NCBI RefSeq assembly: GCF_042688385.1
Contig: NZ_JBHUPY010000025.1
Coordinates: 124,001-188,000, forward strand
Source: Herpetosiphon sp042688385
GTDB lineage: Bacteria; Chloroflexota; Chloroflexia; Chloroflexales; Herpetosiphonaceae
Direction: 5' to 3'
DNA: 64,000 nt
The position numbers were made by a program, and so were the translations under genes. Positions 1 to 9,789 of this stretch are shown piece by piece (the first letter of the stretch is position 1; every line of letters begins with the position of its first letter). The notes under the pieces were generated by a model, which saw nothing but the letters and a program-made list of their open reading frames with translations, searched no databases and was not told the origin of the DNA.

Positions 1-1
1 G

Positions 2-2893
2 GTTAGCGAGACTGAGCACATTTTATTGCTGACCATCCATCACATTGCCTTTGATGCATGGTCGGCCAAAATCTTTATCCAAGAGTTTGAGGCGATTTTT
101 AGCGCCTTGGAAAACCAGCAGCCACTACCACAGCTCGCACCATTGGCCTTGCAGTATGCAGATTTTGCTGCGTGGCAACGAGAATGGCTGCAAGGTGCAA
201 CGCTCGACCAGCAACTCAGCTATTGGAAAACCCAGCTAGCTGGAGAATTACCGGTGCTGGCCTTGCCAACCGATCGGCCACGGCCTGCAATCCAAACCTT
301 CAAAGGTGGGCGGCACACCTTTTGGATCAGCAGCGAGCTTAACAATCAGCTCAATCAACTCAGTCAGCAGCAACAAGCAACCTTATTTATGCTACTGCTC
401 GGGGCGTGGGTCGCTTTGTTGCAGCGCTACACTGGCCAAAACGATATTATCGTCGGTTCGCCAATTGCCAACCGCAATCGCCGCGAACTTGAAGATCTAA
501 TTGGATTCTTCGTCAATACCTTGGTGATGCGGGTCAAACCTGCTAATGACCCAACATTTCTCGAATTACTGGCGCAGGTGCGCGAAGTGGCACTTGGAGC
601 CTATGCGCATCAAGATTTGCCGTTTGAAATGTTGGTCGATGCCGTGCAACCAACCCGCGATCTCAGTCGTTCGGCTTTGTTCCAAGTCTTGTTTGTGCTG
701 CAAAATGTTGCCATCGGTGGTAGTCATTCAGGCTTAGATATTTTGGAAGATGTGGCTAGCCCTTCAAAATTCGACCTCACGCTGTCGCTGGTTGAATTTG
801 ATAATGGCCTGCGCGCCACGATTGAATATAATGTTGACCTGTTTGATGCCAGCACGATTGAGCGCATGGGTCAGCATTATGTCACTCTGTTGAGCAGCAT
901 CACCCAGCAACCCCAAACCAAGCTCTCGCAATTGGCAATGCTCACACCCGCCGAGCAAACCCAAATCATCAAAGATTGGAATACCAGCAGCCAAGCCGAC
1001 CCCGATCAACAGCTGTTTCAGCAGCTTTTTGAGGCCCAAGTCGCCAAAACGCCAACCGCAATCGCCATGATTGGCGAAGATCAAGCGCTCAGCTATCACG
1101 AACTGAATCAACGAGCGAATCAATTGGCCTATCGCTTGCAAGCTCAAGGCATTGGCCCAGAGAGTTTGGTTGGCATCTGTTGCGATCGCTCGCTTGCGAT
1201 GGTTATAGGCTTGTTGGCAATCCTCAAAGCAGGCGCGGCCTATCTACCGCTCGATCCAGCCTACCCAAGCGAGCGCTTGACATGGATGCTCAACGATTCC
1301 AAGCTAGGCCTGGTTTTGAGCCAACGCCATGTGCTCGAAAAGGTACCAGCGCTCAAGCAGAGCGGAGTAACCATCCTCGACCTTGCTACGATTTGTGATG
1401 GCAGCGAGCCAACCGATAATCGACCAAGCACGGTTCAGCCAGCCAATTTGGCCTATCTGATCTATACCTCAGGTTCGACTGGCAAGCCGAAAGCGGTCAT
1501 GGTCAGCCATCAGGGCCTAACCAACCTTGTGACAGCCCAGATTGCTGGTTTTGGCGTAACTGCGCAAAGCCGGGTGCTGCAATTTGCCTCATTGAGTTTC
1601 GATGCAGCAATTTCAGAAATTGGCATGGCCTTGTTGGCTGGGGCAAGTTTGGTGCTGATGCCAGCAGGCGGTTTGGCCGCAGGCACCGACGTACTCGGCT
1701 TTATTCGTCAGCACAGCGTGAGTGTGGCAACCTTGCCGCCATCGTTGTTGGCGGTCTTACCAGCCGATCAAGCCCCAAGCTTAACCACGCTAATTACTGC
1801 TGGCGAAGCTTCAAGCAGCGAGCTTGTGCAACGCTGGGCAGTTGATCGCCGCATGATCAATGCCTATGGGCCAACCGAAATAACCGTTTGTGCCAGTTTG
1901 ACCCAGCTTGAGCCGAACCTCACAACCACGCCGCCGATTGGCCGCCCGCTGGCCAATCTGCAAATCTATTTGCTCGATCAGCACCAGCAGATCGTGCCAA
2001 TTGGCGTGATTGGCGAAATCTATGTTGGCGGGGTTGGCGTAGCCCGCGGCTATCGCAACCGCCCTGATCTGACTGCTGAGCGCTTTGTGCCCGACCAATT
2101 TAGTGCAACGCCAGGCCAGCGCTTGTATCGCACTGGCGATCTTGGGCGCTATCGGGCTGATGGCCAAATTGAATTTATCGGACGGATCGATCAGCAAATT
2201 AAATTGCGCGGCCATCGCATTGAACTTGGCGAGATCAGCAGCATTGTGAATGCCCATCCAGCGGTTGAGCAAAGCGTGGTGCTGCTTCACGATCAAGCCA
2301 GCAGCGCGGCACGGCTGATTGCCTATGTTATGGCCAATCCAGCTGTCGTCGATGCAGCGAGCACGCGACAACAGGCAGTTGGCAGCAATCAGAACCCAGC
2401 GCCATACGATCTGGCTACCGATTTACAGGCCTATGCAAAACAGCAGTTGCCAGCCTTTGCCGTGCCAGCCGCCTTTGTGGTCGTGCCAACAATGCCGCTT
2501 ACACCCAATGGCAAGATCGATTATCGCAGCCTAGCCCAACAAGCGCCGAGCCACAATCAAGCCAGCGGCCAAACGCTTGAGCCACAAAACAACCTTGAAC
2601 AAACCATCACCAGCCTTTGGCAAGAGATTTTGCAACAAGCGCCAATTAGCACCCAAGCCAATTTCTTCGATCTTGGCGGGAACTCGCTGGCAATGGTGCA
2701 AGTGCATAGTCGGCTGCAAGAGCTTTTGGGCCGCGAACTTGTGCTCTTGGATTTATTCAAGTATCCAACCATTCAGACCCTCGCCGCCTACCTGAGCAGC
2801 GAGCAATCGACCCAAGCCTCAACCTTTGTTGATCACGATAATCGTGCCCAACAACAGCGCCAAGCGTTGCAACGCCAACGTCGCCGCCGTTAA
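2..2893 (+). CDS. Nonribosomal peptide synthetase module (C-A-PCP), 5' truncated
   Basis: The reading frame is open at the left window edge, so the N-terminus is missing. Domains in order: a condensation domain with HHIAFDAW (HHxxxD type) near base 38, an adenylation domain, and a carrier domain. The A domain shows YTSGSTGKPKAV, NAYGPTE, YRTGDL, GRIDQQIKLRGHRIELGE and NGKID. The carrier domain shows FFDLGGNSL, with the phosphopantetheine serine at about 2684. Aligning the pocket by eye to GrsA gives D-A-S-T-I-A-A-V-C, which resembles the Tyr/Phe-type codes, so an aromatic amino acid is my inference. The C-terminus is a short Gln/Arg-rich tail, perhaps a docking region. The PKS gene starts 19 bases downstream, so the two probably form one assembly line. 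There is no epimerization or methylation domain in the visible part. Confidence 0.93.
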   Translation, partial: VSETEHILLLTIHHIAFDAWSAKIFIQEFEAIFSALENQQPLPQLAPLALQYADFAAWQREWLQGATLDQQLSYWKTQLAGELPVLALPTDRPRPAIQTFKGGRHTFWISSELNNQLNQLSQQQQATLFMLLLGAWVALLQRYTGQNDIIVGSPIANRNRRELEDLIGFFVNTLVMRVKPANDPTFLELLAQVREVALGAYAHQDLPFEMLVDAVQPTRDLSRSALFQVLFVLQNVAIGGSHSGLDILEDVASPSKFDLTLSLVEFDNGLRATIEYNVDLFDASTIERMGQHYVTLLSSITQQPQTKLSQLAMLTPAEQTQIIKDWNTSSQADPDQQLFQQLFEAQVAKTPTAIAMIGEDQALSYHELNQRANQLAYRLQAQGIGPESLVGICCDRSLAMVIGLLAILKAGAAYLPLDPAYPSERLTWMLNDSKLGLVLSQRHVLEKVPALKQSGVTILDLATICDGSEPTDNRPSTVQPANLAYLIYTSGSTGKPKAVMVSHQGLTNLVTAQIAGFGVTAQSRVLQFASLSFDAAISEIGMALLAGASLVLMPAGGLAAGTDVLGFIRQHSVSVATLPPSLLAVLPADQAPSLTTLITAGEASSSELVQRWAVDRRMINAYGPTEITVCASLTQLEPNLTTTPPIGRPLANLQIYLLDQHQQIVPIGVIGEIYVGGVGVARGYRNRPDLTAERFVPDQFSATPGQRLYRTGDLGRYRADGQIEFIGRIDQQIKLRGHRIELGEISSIVNAHPAVEQSVVLLHDQASSAARLIAYVMANPAVVDAASTRQQAVGSNQNPAPYDLATDLQAYAKQQLPAFAVPAAFVVVPTMPLTPNGKIDYRSLAQQAPSHNQASGQTLEPQNNLEQTITSLWQEILQQAPISTQANFFDLGGNSLAMVQVHSRLQELLGRELVLLDLFKYPTIQTLAAYLSSEQSTQASTFVDHDNRAQQQRQALQRQRRRR

Positions 2894-2912
2894 CAAAGAT
2901 AGGATACCGACG

Positions 2913-5900
2913 ATGAGTCATGATGAAACCTTTGCCAACGATGGCAGCCTTGATATTGCCGTAGTGGGCTTAGCTGGGCGCTGGGCCAAAGCGCCCGATG
3001 TTGATAGTTTTTGGCAACAGCTTTGTGCTGGAGCCGAAGGCATTACGTTTTTTGATGCTGCTGAATTGCAGGCCGCAGGCGTTACGCCTGAGCAATTGGC
3101 CCATCCACGCTATGTGAAGGCTGGTTCGGTTCTCGAAGGCATCGAGCTTTTCGATGCAGGCTTTTTCGGCTATTCGCCACGCGATGCAGAATTGATCGAT
3201 CCCCAGCAACGGATTTTCTTGGAATGTGCGTGGCAAGCTTTAGAGCATGCTGGCTACAATGCCTCAGCCTATCCAGGCTTGATCGGTGTGTTTGCTGGTT
3301 CAAGCTTAAATACCTACTTGCTGCGCAACCTCGTTAGCCAACAAGGGCGGGGCACAATACCCGATCTGGCCCAATTGATCATGGGCAATGACAAAGACTT
3401 TTTGCCCACCAGAGTCAGTTATAAGCTCAATCTGCGTGGACCGAGCTTTAGCGTCCAGAGCGCATGTTCGACCTCGTTGGTTGCAACCCACTTGGCATGC
3501 CAAAGCCTGCTGAGTTTTCAATGTGATATGGCGCTTGCAGGCGGGATTTCGATCAGCGTGCCGCAACAGCAAGGCTATCATGCCCAAGAAGGCAGCATTC
3601 TCTCGCCCGATGGCCACTGTCGGCCCTTCGATGCCCAAGCCCAAGGCACTGTCAATAGCAATGGGGCGGGCATTGTCGTGCTCAAACGGCTTGACGATGC
3701 AATCGCCGATGGTGATACGATTTATGCCTTGATCAAAGGCTCGGCGGTCAATAACGACGGGGCACTCAAAATTGGCTACACTGCGCCCAGCATCGATGGT
3801 CAAGCTGCGGTGATTCGCGCTGCCCAAGAAGTTGCCGATGTTGATCCAGCCACAATTTCCTATATCGAGGCCCATGGCACGGCGACGATTCTTGGCGACC
3901 CAATTGAGGTTGCGGCACTCACCAAGGCCTTTCGCCAGCAAACCGCGAAAACCCAGTTCTGTATGCTTGGCTCGGTTAAATCCAATTACGGCCATCTCGA
4001 TACAGCCGCAGGCGTAACTGGCTTGATCAAAACCGTGCTGGCGCTCCACCACAATAAAATTCCTGCCAGCCTGCATTATCAAAACCCAAATCCCCAGCTG
4101 GCGCTGGAAACCTCGCCATTTTATGTCAATACAAAATTAAGCGATTGGCCAGCAGATCAGCCTGTGCGGAGGGCGGGCGTGAGTTCATTTGGCATTGGCG
4201 GCACGAACGCCCATGTTGTGTTGGAGCAAGCGCCAGCACTAGAACCAAGCGCGCAAACCGACAGCTTGCAGATGCTCGTGATCTCTGGGCGCAATCGTGC
4301 GACTCTCAACGCGGCAACCAAAAATCTAGCCGACCATCTTGAAGCCAATCCCCAGCTCAACTTGGCCAATGTTGCCTATACCTTGCAAGTAGGTCGCCAA
4401 GCCTTCAATCATCGGCGGGTTGTGGTTTGCCAATCAATCGCCGAGGCGAGCCAAATTTTGCGCCAGCGCGATAAACGCATGGTCAGTGGCCAGATCAATG
4501 CCACGACTCCAGCAGTGGTGTTTATGTTCCCCGGCAGCGGCGTGCAACACCCAAGCATGGGCCAAGAACTCTACCAAACCCAACCAAACTTTCGTCAAGC
4601 AGTTGAGCGCTGTTTGAGTTTGCTCAAACCCGAAACCAGCGCCAATTTACGTCAATTGGTCTATACGCCAAATGCGAATGTCGATGAACAACAACTTGCC
4701 AGCATGCACTACAGTTTGTTGGCAATTTTCATCACCGAATATGCCTTGGCCCAATTGTGGCTGGCATGGGGCATTCAACCAGTCGCCTTAATCGGCCATA
4801 GCTTGGGCGAATATACGGCGGCGCATTTGGCTGGCTCAATCTCGCTGGAAGCAGTGCTTAGCTTGGTCGAGTTCCGTGGCCGATTAATGGATCGGATTGA
4901 AGACGGGGCAATGATTAATCTTGCTTTGCCCGAAGCTGAGGTCTTGCCACTGCTTGGCGACCAACTTTCGCTGGCTGCGCTCAATAGCCCTGAGCATTCG
5001 GTCGTCGCCGGGCCAATTCCTGCGATTGATGCCCTTGAGCAGCAGCTACTAAGCAGCGAAATCAAATATCGTCGCTTGCCAATTCGCGTAGCGGCCCATT
5101 CGAGCATGCTCAAGCCAATCGAGGCCGAATTTGCCGCTTTTACCCAAACTATCAGCATGCAGCCTGCCAAGATTCCCTATATTTCGAATGTGACAGGCGA
5201 TTGGATGAGCCATGAGCAATGGTCAAATCCAACTTATTGGGTTGAACATTTGCGCTCAACTGTCCGATTTAGCGCTGGAATGAGTCAACTTTTGCAAAAC
5301 CCAGCCCATGTCTTTCTTGAAGTTGGGCCGGGCCAAACCTTGACAACCTTAACTCGTGCTCAAGCCAGCTTTGGCGCGGAGCGGGTTGTGGTGCAATCGA
5401 TGCGCCACCCGCAAGATCAGCAAACTGATAGCCAATGTTTGTTGAATGCGCTGGGCCGTTTGTGGATCGCCGGAGTTGCAATCGATTGGCAGCAACGGGT
5501 TGTAAGCAAACCGCGCCGCATTGCCCTGCCAACCTATCCATTTGAACGCAAACGCTATTGGGTCGAGCAATTTATCAATACCGCCGAAGCCGCAAATGTG
5601 CCTGAAACCACGCAAGCCGCCAACAACCAAGAGCCGGCTGAGCAAAGCGATACAGGCAATAACTACGAGCGGCCCCAGCTCACAAGCGAGTATGTTGCGC
5701 CAAGCAGCAGCCTTGAACAAACCATTAGTGCATTGTGGGGCGCGGTTTTGGGTGTACCAATGATTGGCATCCACGATAATTTCTTTGAATTGGGCGGCGA
5801 TTCACTGTTGGCCTTGCAAGTCGCCACCCACCTTGCAGAAAAAGTCCACACCAATCTAGGGGTACGCAGCCTATTCGAAGCGCCAACGATTGCCGAATTG

Positions 5901-6827
5901 GCGCAACTCATCGAAGCCCAAACCGCGCCGCAAGCCGATCAGCAATCGTCATTGGTGCGTTTGCAGCCGCAAGGCCAAGCAGCACCGTTCTTCTGCATTC
6001 ACCCAATGAGCGGGATGGCCAATGTTTATGCAGGCTTGGCCCAATTGCTTGGCACGCAACGCCCATTCTATGGTATTCAAGCCTTTGGCTTGGAACATCC
6101 CGAAACGCCACTGAACGATGTCAAAGTGATGGCACAACGCTATCTTAGCGATATACGCAAGGTTCAGCCGCAAGGACCATATCTGCTTGGTGGCTGGTCG
6201 ATGGGTGGCTCGATTGCCTTTGAAATTGCCAGCCACTTAGTATCCCAAGGCGAAACTGTTGGCCTGTTGGCGCTAATCGATACTCCCGCTACTTTGACTG
6301 GCACATCGCCTGAACAACTGACCGATTTGGAGCTGTTGATTGCGATGCTGGGCGTAGATGCCAGCATTTTGGGCATTGACGATCCCAAGGCTGAGCCAGA
6401 TGTAGCGATGTGGAATCAAATCTTGGAGATTATCAAGCAGCATCTTGGCTTGCCCGATAGCTACACGTTGGTGCGTTTGCGCCACCTTGTAGCAACCTTT
6501 CGCACTCATTCGCAAGCAGTTTGGAACTATCAACCAGCGACCTATCCCAACGAGGTGTTGATTTTACGGGCTGCCGATTTGGCTGGCCAACACGACGATC
6601 AACTCCAAGCTGCGTATCAGATGTCCGATTTGGGTTGGGGCAAATTTGTGACTGGTGAGATTCACATCCAGACCATTCCAGGTACGCACAACACCCTGCT
6701 GAGCGAGCCAGCCCTGCCAATTTTGGCGCGCCACTTGGCGGTGGCGTTGAATAACGTCGCTGATGCTACATTAAGACCAGCAACATCACACCATGAAGGA
6801 TCACATGAAATCACAATTATGGATTGA
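2913..6827 (+). CDS. Type I polyketide synthase module with terminal thioesterase (KS-AT-ACP-TE)
   Basis: About 1304 residues. The start at 2913 is chosen because AGGATA lies just upstream; an in-frame start further upstream would overlap the NRPS. KS (about 12-440) has the active cysteine in SACSTS (C185) and histidines in EAHGTAT and SNYGHLD. AT (about 525-840) has GHSLGEY (S630). A carrier domain has ELGGDSL (S964), and a type I thioesterase ends the protein with GGWSMGGS (S1096). No ketoreductase, dehydratase or enoylreductase is visible, so the added ketide should keep its beta-keto group. The module receives the aminoacyl chain from the NRPS and releases the product itself. The malonyl versus methylmalonyl preference of the AT is not clear: the usual HAFH position reads AAHS. 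Confidence 0.93.
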   Translation: MSHDETFANDGSLDIAVVGLAGRWAKAPDVDSFWQQLCAGAEGITFFDAAELQAAGVTPEQLAHPRYVKAGSVLEGIELFDAGFFGYSPRDAELIDPQQRIFLECAWQALEHAGYNASAYPGLIGVFAGSSLNTYLLRNLVSQQGRGTIPDLAQLIMGNDKDFLPTRVSYKLNLRGPSFSVQSACSTSLVATHLACQSLLSFQCDMALAGGISISVPQQQGYHAQEGSILSPDGHCRPFDAQAQGTVNSNGAGIVVLKRLDDAIADGDTIYALIKGSAVNNDGALKIGYTAPSIDGQAAVIRAAQEVADVDPATISYIEAHGTATILGDPIEVAALTKAFRQQTAKTQFCMLGSVKSNYGHLDTAAGVTGLIKTVLALHHNKIPASLHYQNPNPQLALETSPFYVNTKLSDWPADQPVRRAGVSSFGIGGTNAHVVLEQAPALEPSAQTDSLQMLVISGRNRATLNAATKNLADHLEANPQLNLANVAYTLQVGRQAFNHRRVVVCQSIAEASQILRQRDKRMVSGQINATTPAVVFMFPGSGVQHPSMGQELYQTQPNFRQAVERCLSLLKPETSANLRQLVYTPNANVDEQQLASMHYSLLAIFITEYALAQLWLAWGIQPVALIGHSLGEYTAAHLAGSISLEAVLSLVEFRGRLMDRIEDGAMINLALPEAEVLPLLGDQLSLAALNSPEHSVVAGPIPAIDALEQQLLSSEIKYRRLPIRVAAHSSMLKPIEAEFAAFTQTISMQPAKIPYISNVTGDWMSHEQWSNPTYWVEHLRSTVRFSAGMSQLLQNPAHVFLEVGPGQTLTTLTRAQASFGAERVVVQSMRHPQDQQTDSQCLLNALGRLWIAGVAIDWQQRVVSKPRRIALPTYPFERKRYWVEQFINTAEAANVPETTQAANNQEPAEQSDTGNNYERPQLTSEYVAPSSSLEQTISALWGAVLGVPMIGIHDNFFELGGDSLLALQVATHLAEKVHTNLGVRSLFEAPTIAELAQLIEAQTAPQADQQSSLVRLQPQGQAAPFFCIHPMSGMANVYAGLAQLLGTQRPFYGIQAFGLEHPETPLNDVKVMAQRYLSDIRKVQPQGPYLLGGWSMGGSIAFEIASHLVSQGETVGLLALIDTPATLTGTSPEQLTDLELLIAMLGVDASILGIDDPKAEPDVAMWNQILEIIKQHLGLPDSYTLVRLRHLVATFRTHSQAVWNYQPATYPNEVLILRAADLAGQHDDQLQAAYQMSDLGWGKFVTGEIHIQTIPGTHNTLLSEPALPILARHLAVALNNVADATLRPATSHHEGSHEITIMD

Positions 6828-7575
6828 ATGGTTGCGCAAGCAACCAAATGCTGCGCTACGACTCTTTTGTTTTCACTACGCAGGGGGCACGGCGCAGCGC
6901 GCCCATCAATGGGCCAAACAGCTTGACCAAGATGTCGAGCTGTGTGCCATTGAATTGCCAGGCCGAGGCAAACGCTTCATGGAGCCTGCTTATACCAATT
7001 TGGAGCAATTGCTCAACGATTTGATTCCGGTGATTAAACCCTTGCTTGAGGAAAAGCCGTTCGTGTTTTTTGGCCATAGCATGGGTGCGTTGGTCAGCTA
7101 CGAACTCAGTCGGCGCTTGCAACATGAGCATCAACTGCGGCCCCAAATGCTGTTCGTTTCGGGCCATGCAGCGCCGCATATCCCACGCCAAAGCGTGATT
7201 CACCAGTTGCCACACCAGCAATTTTGGGATCGCTTGCTGCAATTGAATGGCACACCCAAAGACATTTTGCAGCATCCAGAGTTAGTCGAATTGTTGACCC
7301 CAATTTTGCGCGCCGATTTTGCGGTCTGCGAAACCTTCGGCTACACCAATACGATTGTGCTAGATTGCCCAATGGTGGTCTATGGTGGCCTCGATGACCC
7401 AAGTGTTGCTGCTGCTGAGCTTGAATTGTGGCGCAGTCATACCAGCAATGCATGCGAGATTGAGCTTATGCCTGGCGATCATTTCTATCTGCATAACCCA
7501 TCGCAGCACGAGCTAACCAAGCATGTCAATCAACACATCCAAGCGTTGGTCAGGTCGGTCACATCGCTAGCCTAG
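6805..7575 (+). CDS. Type II thioesterase (editing enzyme of the NRPS/PKS line)
   Basis: 256 residues, alpha/beta-hydrolase of the GrsT/RifR kind. FFGHSMGALVSYE carries the nucleophile S92, and the C-terminal GDHFYL holds the likely catalytic histidine. Such enzymes hydrolyse stalled or misprimed acyl groups from carrier domains. The ATG at 6805 follows GAAGGA with good spacing, while the ATG at 6793 overlaps that ribosome site and is less likely. The gene overlaps the 3' end of the PKS gene by 23 bases, so translational coupling is likely and it belongs to the same operon. Confidence 0.88.
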   Translation: MKSQLWIEWLRKQPNAALRLFCFHYAGGTAQRAHQWAKQLDQDVELCAIELPGRGKRFMEPAYTNLEQLLNDLIPVIKPLLEEKPFVFFGHSMGALVSYELSRRLQHEHQLRPQMLFVSGHAAPHIPRQSVIHQLPHQQFWDRLLQLNGTPKDILQHPELVELLTPILRADFAVCETFGYTNTIVLDCPMVVYGGLDDPSVAAAELELWRSHTSNACEIELMPGDHFYLHNPSQHELTKHVNQHIQALVRSVTSLA

Positions 7576-7644
7576 CATGTTAGCCCAAGAACATTGTTCA
7601 CAGCGGCTAGCCCGCCTCACAGCCCGAAAGGATTAGATTGTTCA

Positions 7645-8856
7645 ATGCGTGCCTTATTTGTCCTGAATCCTGGTATTGGCCACTTAAACCCGATGTTGCC
7701 AGTTGCCCAAGTCTTGCAAGAGGCTGGGCATGACGTGGCCTTTGCAGTATCGGCAAAAATGATCCCAAGCATCATCGCCAAGGGGTTTGATGGCTTTCCT
7801 GCTGGCTTAGCGTGGCTTTCCTCAGAAATGGCCCAAACCTTTCCCGAGATTTTCGAACTGCCGTTTGCTGAGCAAGGGCAGGCAATTTTGGGCAGCATTT
7901 TTGCTGATGCTGCCGCGCATGCGATGGTTGCCGACCTGCTTAACCTCTGCAAAACCTGGCAACCAGATATTATTGTGCGCAACGATTTTGAGTTTGGCAG
8001 TTGTGTTGCCGCCGAAATTTTGGGCATTCCCCAAGCAACCATTAGCATTAGCTATTTTCTCTCGGCGAATGCACTTGAATCGTTAATTGGCGAGGAACTA
8101 GCCTATTTGCGCAGCACCTATGGCTTAGCGCCCTACCCAACCATGGATATGCTCTATCCAGCATTATATTTAGCTTTCGCGCCACCCTCGTTTCAGCCCA
8201 AGGAAATTCCGACCATGGAATCATTGCGGCCATTGCGCTTTACGCGGTTTAGCGATGGCGAACTGCCAGCTTGGGTTGAGCAATTGCCTGATCGGCCAAC
8301 CGTGTATGCCTCAATGAGTTCAGTCTTTGATACGCCAACGATCTTCCCGATGATTCTTGAGGCGCTGCGCGATGAGCCAATTAATTTGATTTTGACGGTT
8401 GGCACCAAACAAGATCCAGCCCAATTTGGGCCACAGCCAGCCAATGTGTATATCGAGCAATACATTCCCCAAGCCTTGCTGTTTCCGCATTGCGATCTGT
8501 TCATCACCCACTGCCCATTTGCCACAATTATGTCAGCAATTAGCCATGGCATGCCGTTGCTGATGATTCCTGTGGCAGGCGAAGAGCCAGCGGGCGCAAT
8601 GCGGGCGGCAGAGCTTGGGTTGGGCAAAGTTTTGCGCTTGCCCAACCAACCCAAAGAATTTTTCGATCAATGGGTTCCTGAGTTTTCGGTTGAATCGATT
8701 CGGGCCAGTGTGCGCGAGCTATTGCAAAGTCCCCGCTATCGCAGCAACGCCCAACGCTTTCAAGCCGAAATTCGCGAGCTACCAGGCCCCGAGCGGGTGA
8801 TTGAGCTATTAACCAAGCTGGCACAACAACGCTCGTTGCCAGCGCCAACGAATTAA
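7645..8856 (+). CDS. Family 1 (UGT/macrolide-type) glycosyltransferase
   Basis: About 403 residues. The N-terminus MRALFVLNPGIGHLNPML is typical of GT1 enzymes that glycosylate natural products, with the likely catalytic base in GIGH. The start is set at this segment, with AAAGGA upstream at about 12 bases. The C-terminal donor-binding segment is recognisable (ITHCPFATIMSAISHGMP, then VAGEEPAGAMRAAELG). However, the usual HGGxGT reads HCPFAT and the usual Asp/Glu-Gln sugar-binding pair reads Glu-Glu. It probably attaches a sugar to the NRPS/PKS product; acceptor and sugar cannot be read. It lies 70 bases after the thioesterase and 40 before the methyltransferase, in the same direction. Confidence 0.85.
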   Translation: MRALFVLNPGIGHLNPMLPVAQVLQEAGHDVAFAVSAKMIPSIIAKGFDGFPAGLAWLSSEMAQTFPEIFELPFAEQGQAILGSIFADAAAHAMVADLLNLCKTWQPDIIVRNDFEFGSCVAAEILGIPQATISISYFLSANALESLIGEELAYLRSTYGLAPYPTMDMLYPALYLAFAPPSFQPKEIPTMESLRPLRFTRFSDGELPAWVEQLPDRPTVYASMSSVFDTPTIFPMILEALRDEPINLILTVGTKQDPAQFGPQPANVYIEQYIPQALLFPHCDLFITHCPFATIMSAISHGMPLLMIPVAGEEPAGAMRAAELGLGKVLRLPNQPKEFFDQWVPEFSVESIRASVRELLQSPRYRSNAQRFQAEIRELPGPERVIELLTKLAQQRSLPAPTN

Positions 8857-8895
8857 TATCCAGCGAGCAATTTTTACATGGGAGACCAACAACCA

Positions 8896-9729
8896 ATGGC
8901 GAATGTCGAAGCACAACTCTATCTCGACCTGCTGAAGCGCTGTATTATGGGCTTGGTCTATGAAGATCAGCCATTACGCAATATTGTGTACGAGCCATTT
9001 AGCATCAACGCACCCTACACCGGCCCCTACAGCACCTTTGATCGCGAAAAACGGCTGAATGGCCATGAATGGCCAAGTCAAGCGCATACGATGCTGAGTA
9101 TGCATCGGCTCAACAATATTCAAACCGTGGTTACCGATATTCTCGAAAAGCAAATTCCTGGCGATTTAATTGAAACTGGCGTTTGGCGCGGCGGAGCCAC
9201 GATCTTTATGCGCGGCATTCTCAAGGCCTACAATTGCAGCGATCGCACAGTTTGGGTCGCCGATTCATTCCAAGGCTTTCCCAAAAATGAAGCTGAAGGC
9301 CTACTCGGCGAAACCGAATCGCCTGGCCTGCCCCAAGAGCAAAATGGCCCACCGCCCAAGCCAATCCAAGATATTCTCGACCTGCTGTGGAAAGGCACGT
9401 CCTACGAGGAAGTGCGCAAACATTTCGAGCAATATGGCCTGCTTGATGATCAAGTTAAGTTTCTCAAGGGTTGGTTTTGCCATACCCTGCATCAAGCGCC
9501 AATCGATAATTTGGCTCTCTTACGCCTAGATGGCGATTTATACGATTCAACCTACGATGCGTTGGAAGCGTTGTATCCCAAAGTTTCCCAAGGTGGCTAC
9601 GTAATTGTTGACGATTACGCCACCTTCGAAGAGTGCTACAACGCCGTCCATGATTATCTCGAATCAATTGGCGAAACCGTCACCATGCAGCCCATTGACG
9701 AAGATTCGGTCTTTTGGCAAAAGGGCTAG
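8896..9729 (+). CDS. TylF/MycF-type O-methyltransferase
   Basis: 277 residues. The SAM-binding start ETGVWRGGATIFM, the following ADSFQGFP, the LRLDGDLYDSTYDAL stretch and GGYVIVDDY are the hallmarks of the macrocin O-methyltransferase family. These use SAM and a divalent metal (the Asp residues of DGD and VDDY) to methylate hydroxyls of deoxysugars. The ATG at 8896 is preferred over 8878 because GGAGA lies 10 bases before it and nothing suitable precedes 8878. Placement right after a glycosyltransferase suggests that it methylates the sugar added to the NRPS/PKS product. This is the last gene of the cluster in this window. Confidence 0.88.
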   Translation: MANVEAQLYLDLLKRCIMGLVYEDQPLRNIVYEPFSINAPYTGPYSTFDREKRLNGHEWPSQAHTMLSMHRLNNIQTVVTDILEKQIPGDLIETGVWRGGATIFMRGILKAYNCSDRTVWVADSFQGFPKNEAEGLLGETESPGLPQEQNGPPPKPIQDILDLLWKGTSYEEVRKHFEQYGLLDDQVKFLKGWFCHTLHQAPIDNLALLRLDGDLYDSTYDALEALYPKVSQGGYVIVDDYATFEECYNAVHDYLESIGETVTMQPIDEDSVFWQKG

Positions 9730-9732
9730 GGG

Positions 9733-9776
9733 TGAAGGATGAAGGATGAAGAACGAAGGATGAAGGATGAGGGCTA
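9733..9776. repeat. Low-complexity GAAGGAT repeats
   Basis: Five degenerate GAAGGATGA-like units follow the methyltransferase stop codon. The reverse complement (TCATCCTTCATCC) recurs around 45436-45615, so this is a genomically recurring motif. No coding potential is apparent. Confidence 0.6.
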
Positions 9777-9789
9777 GGAGATTGAGCGA

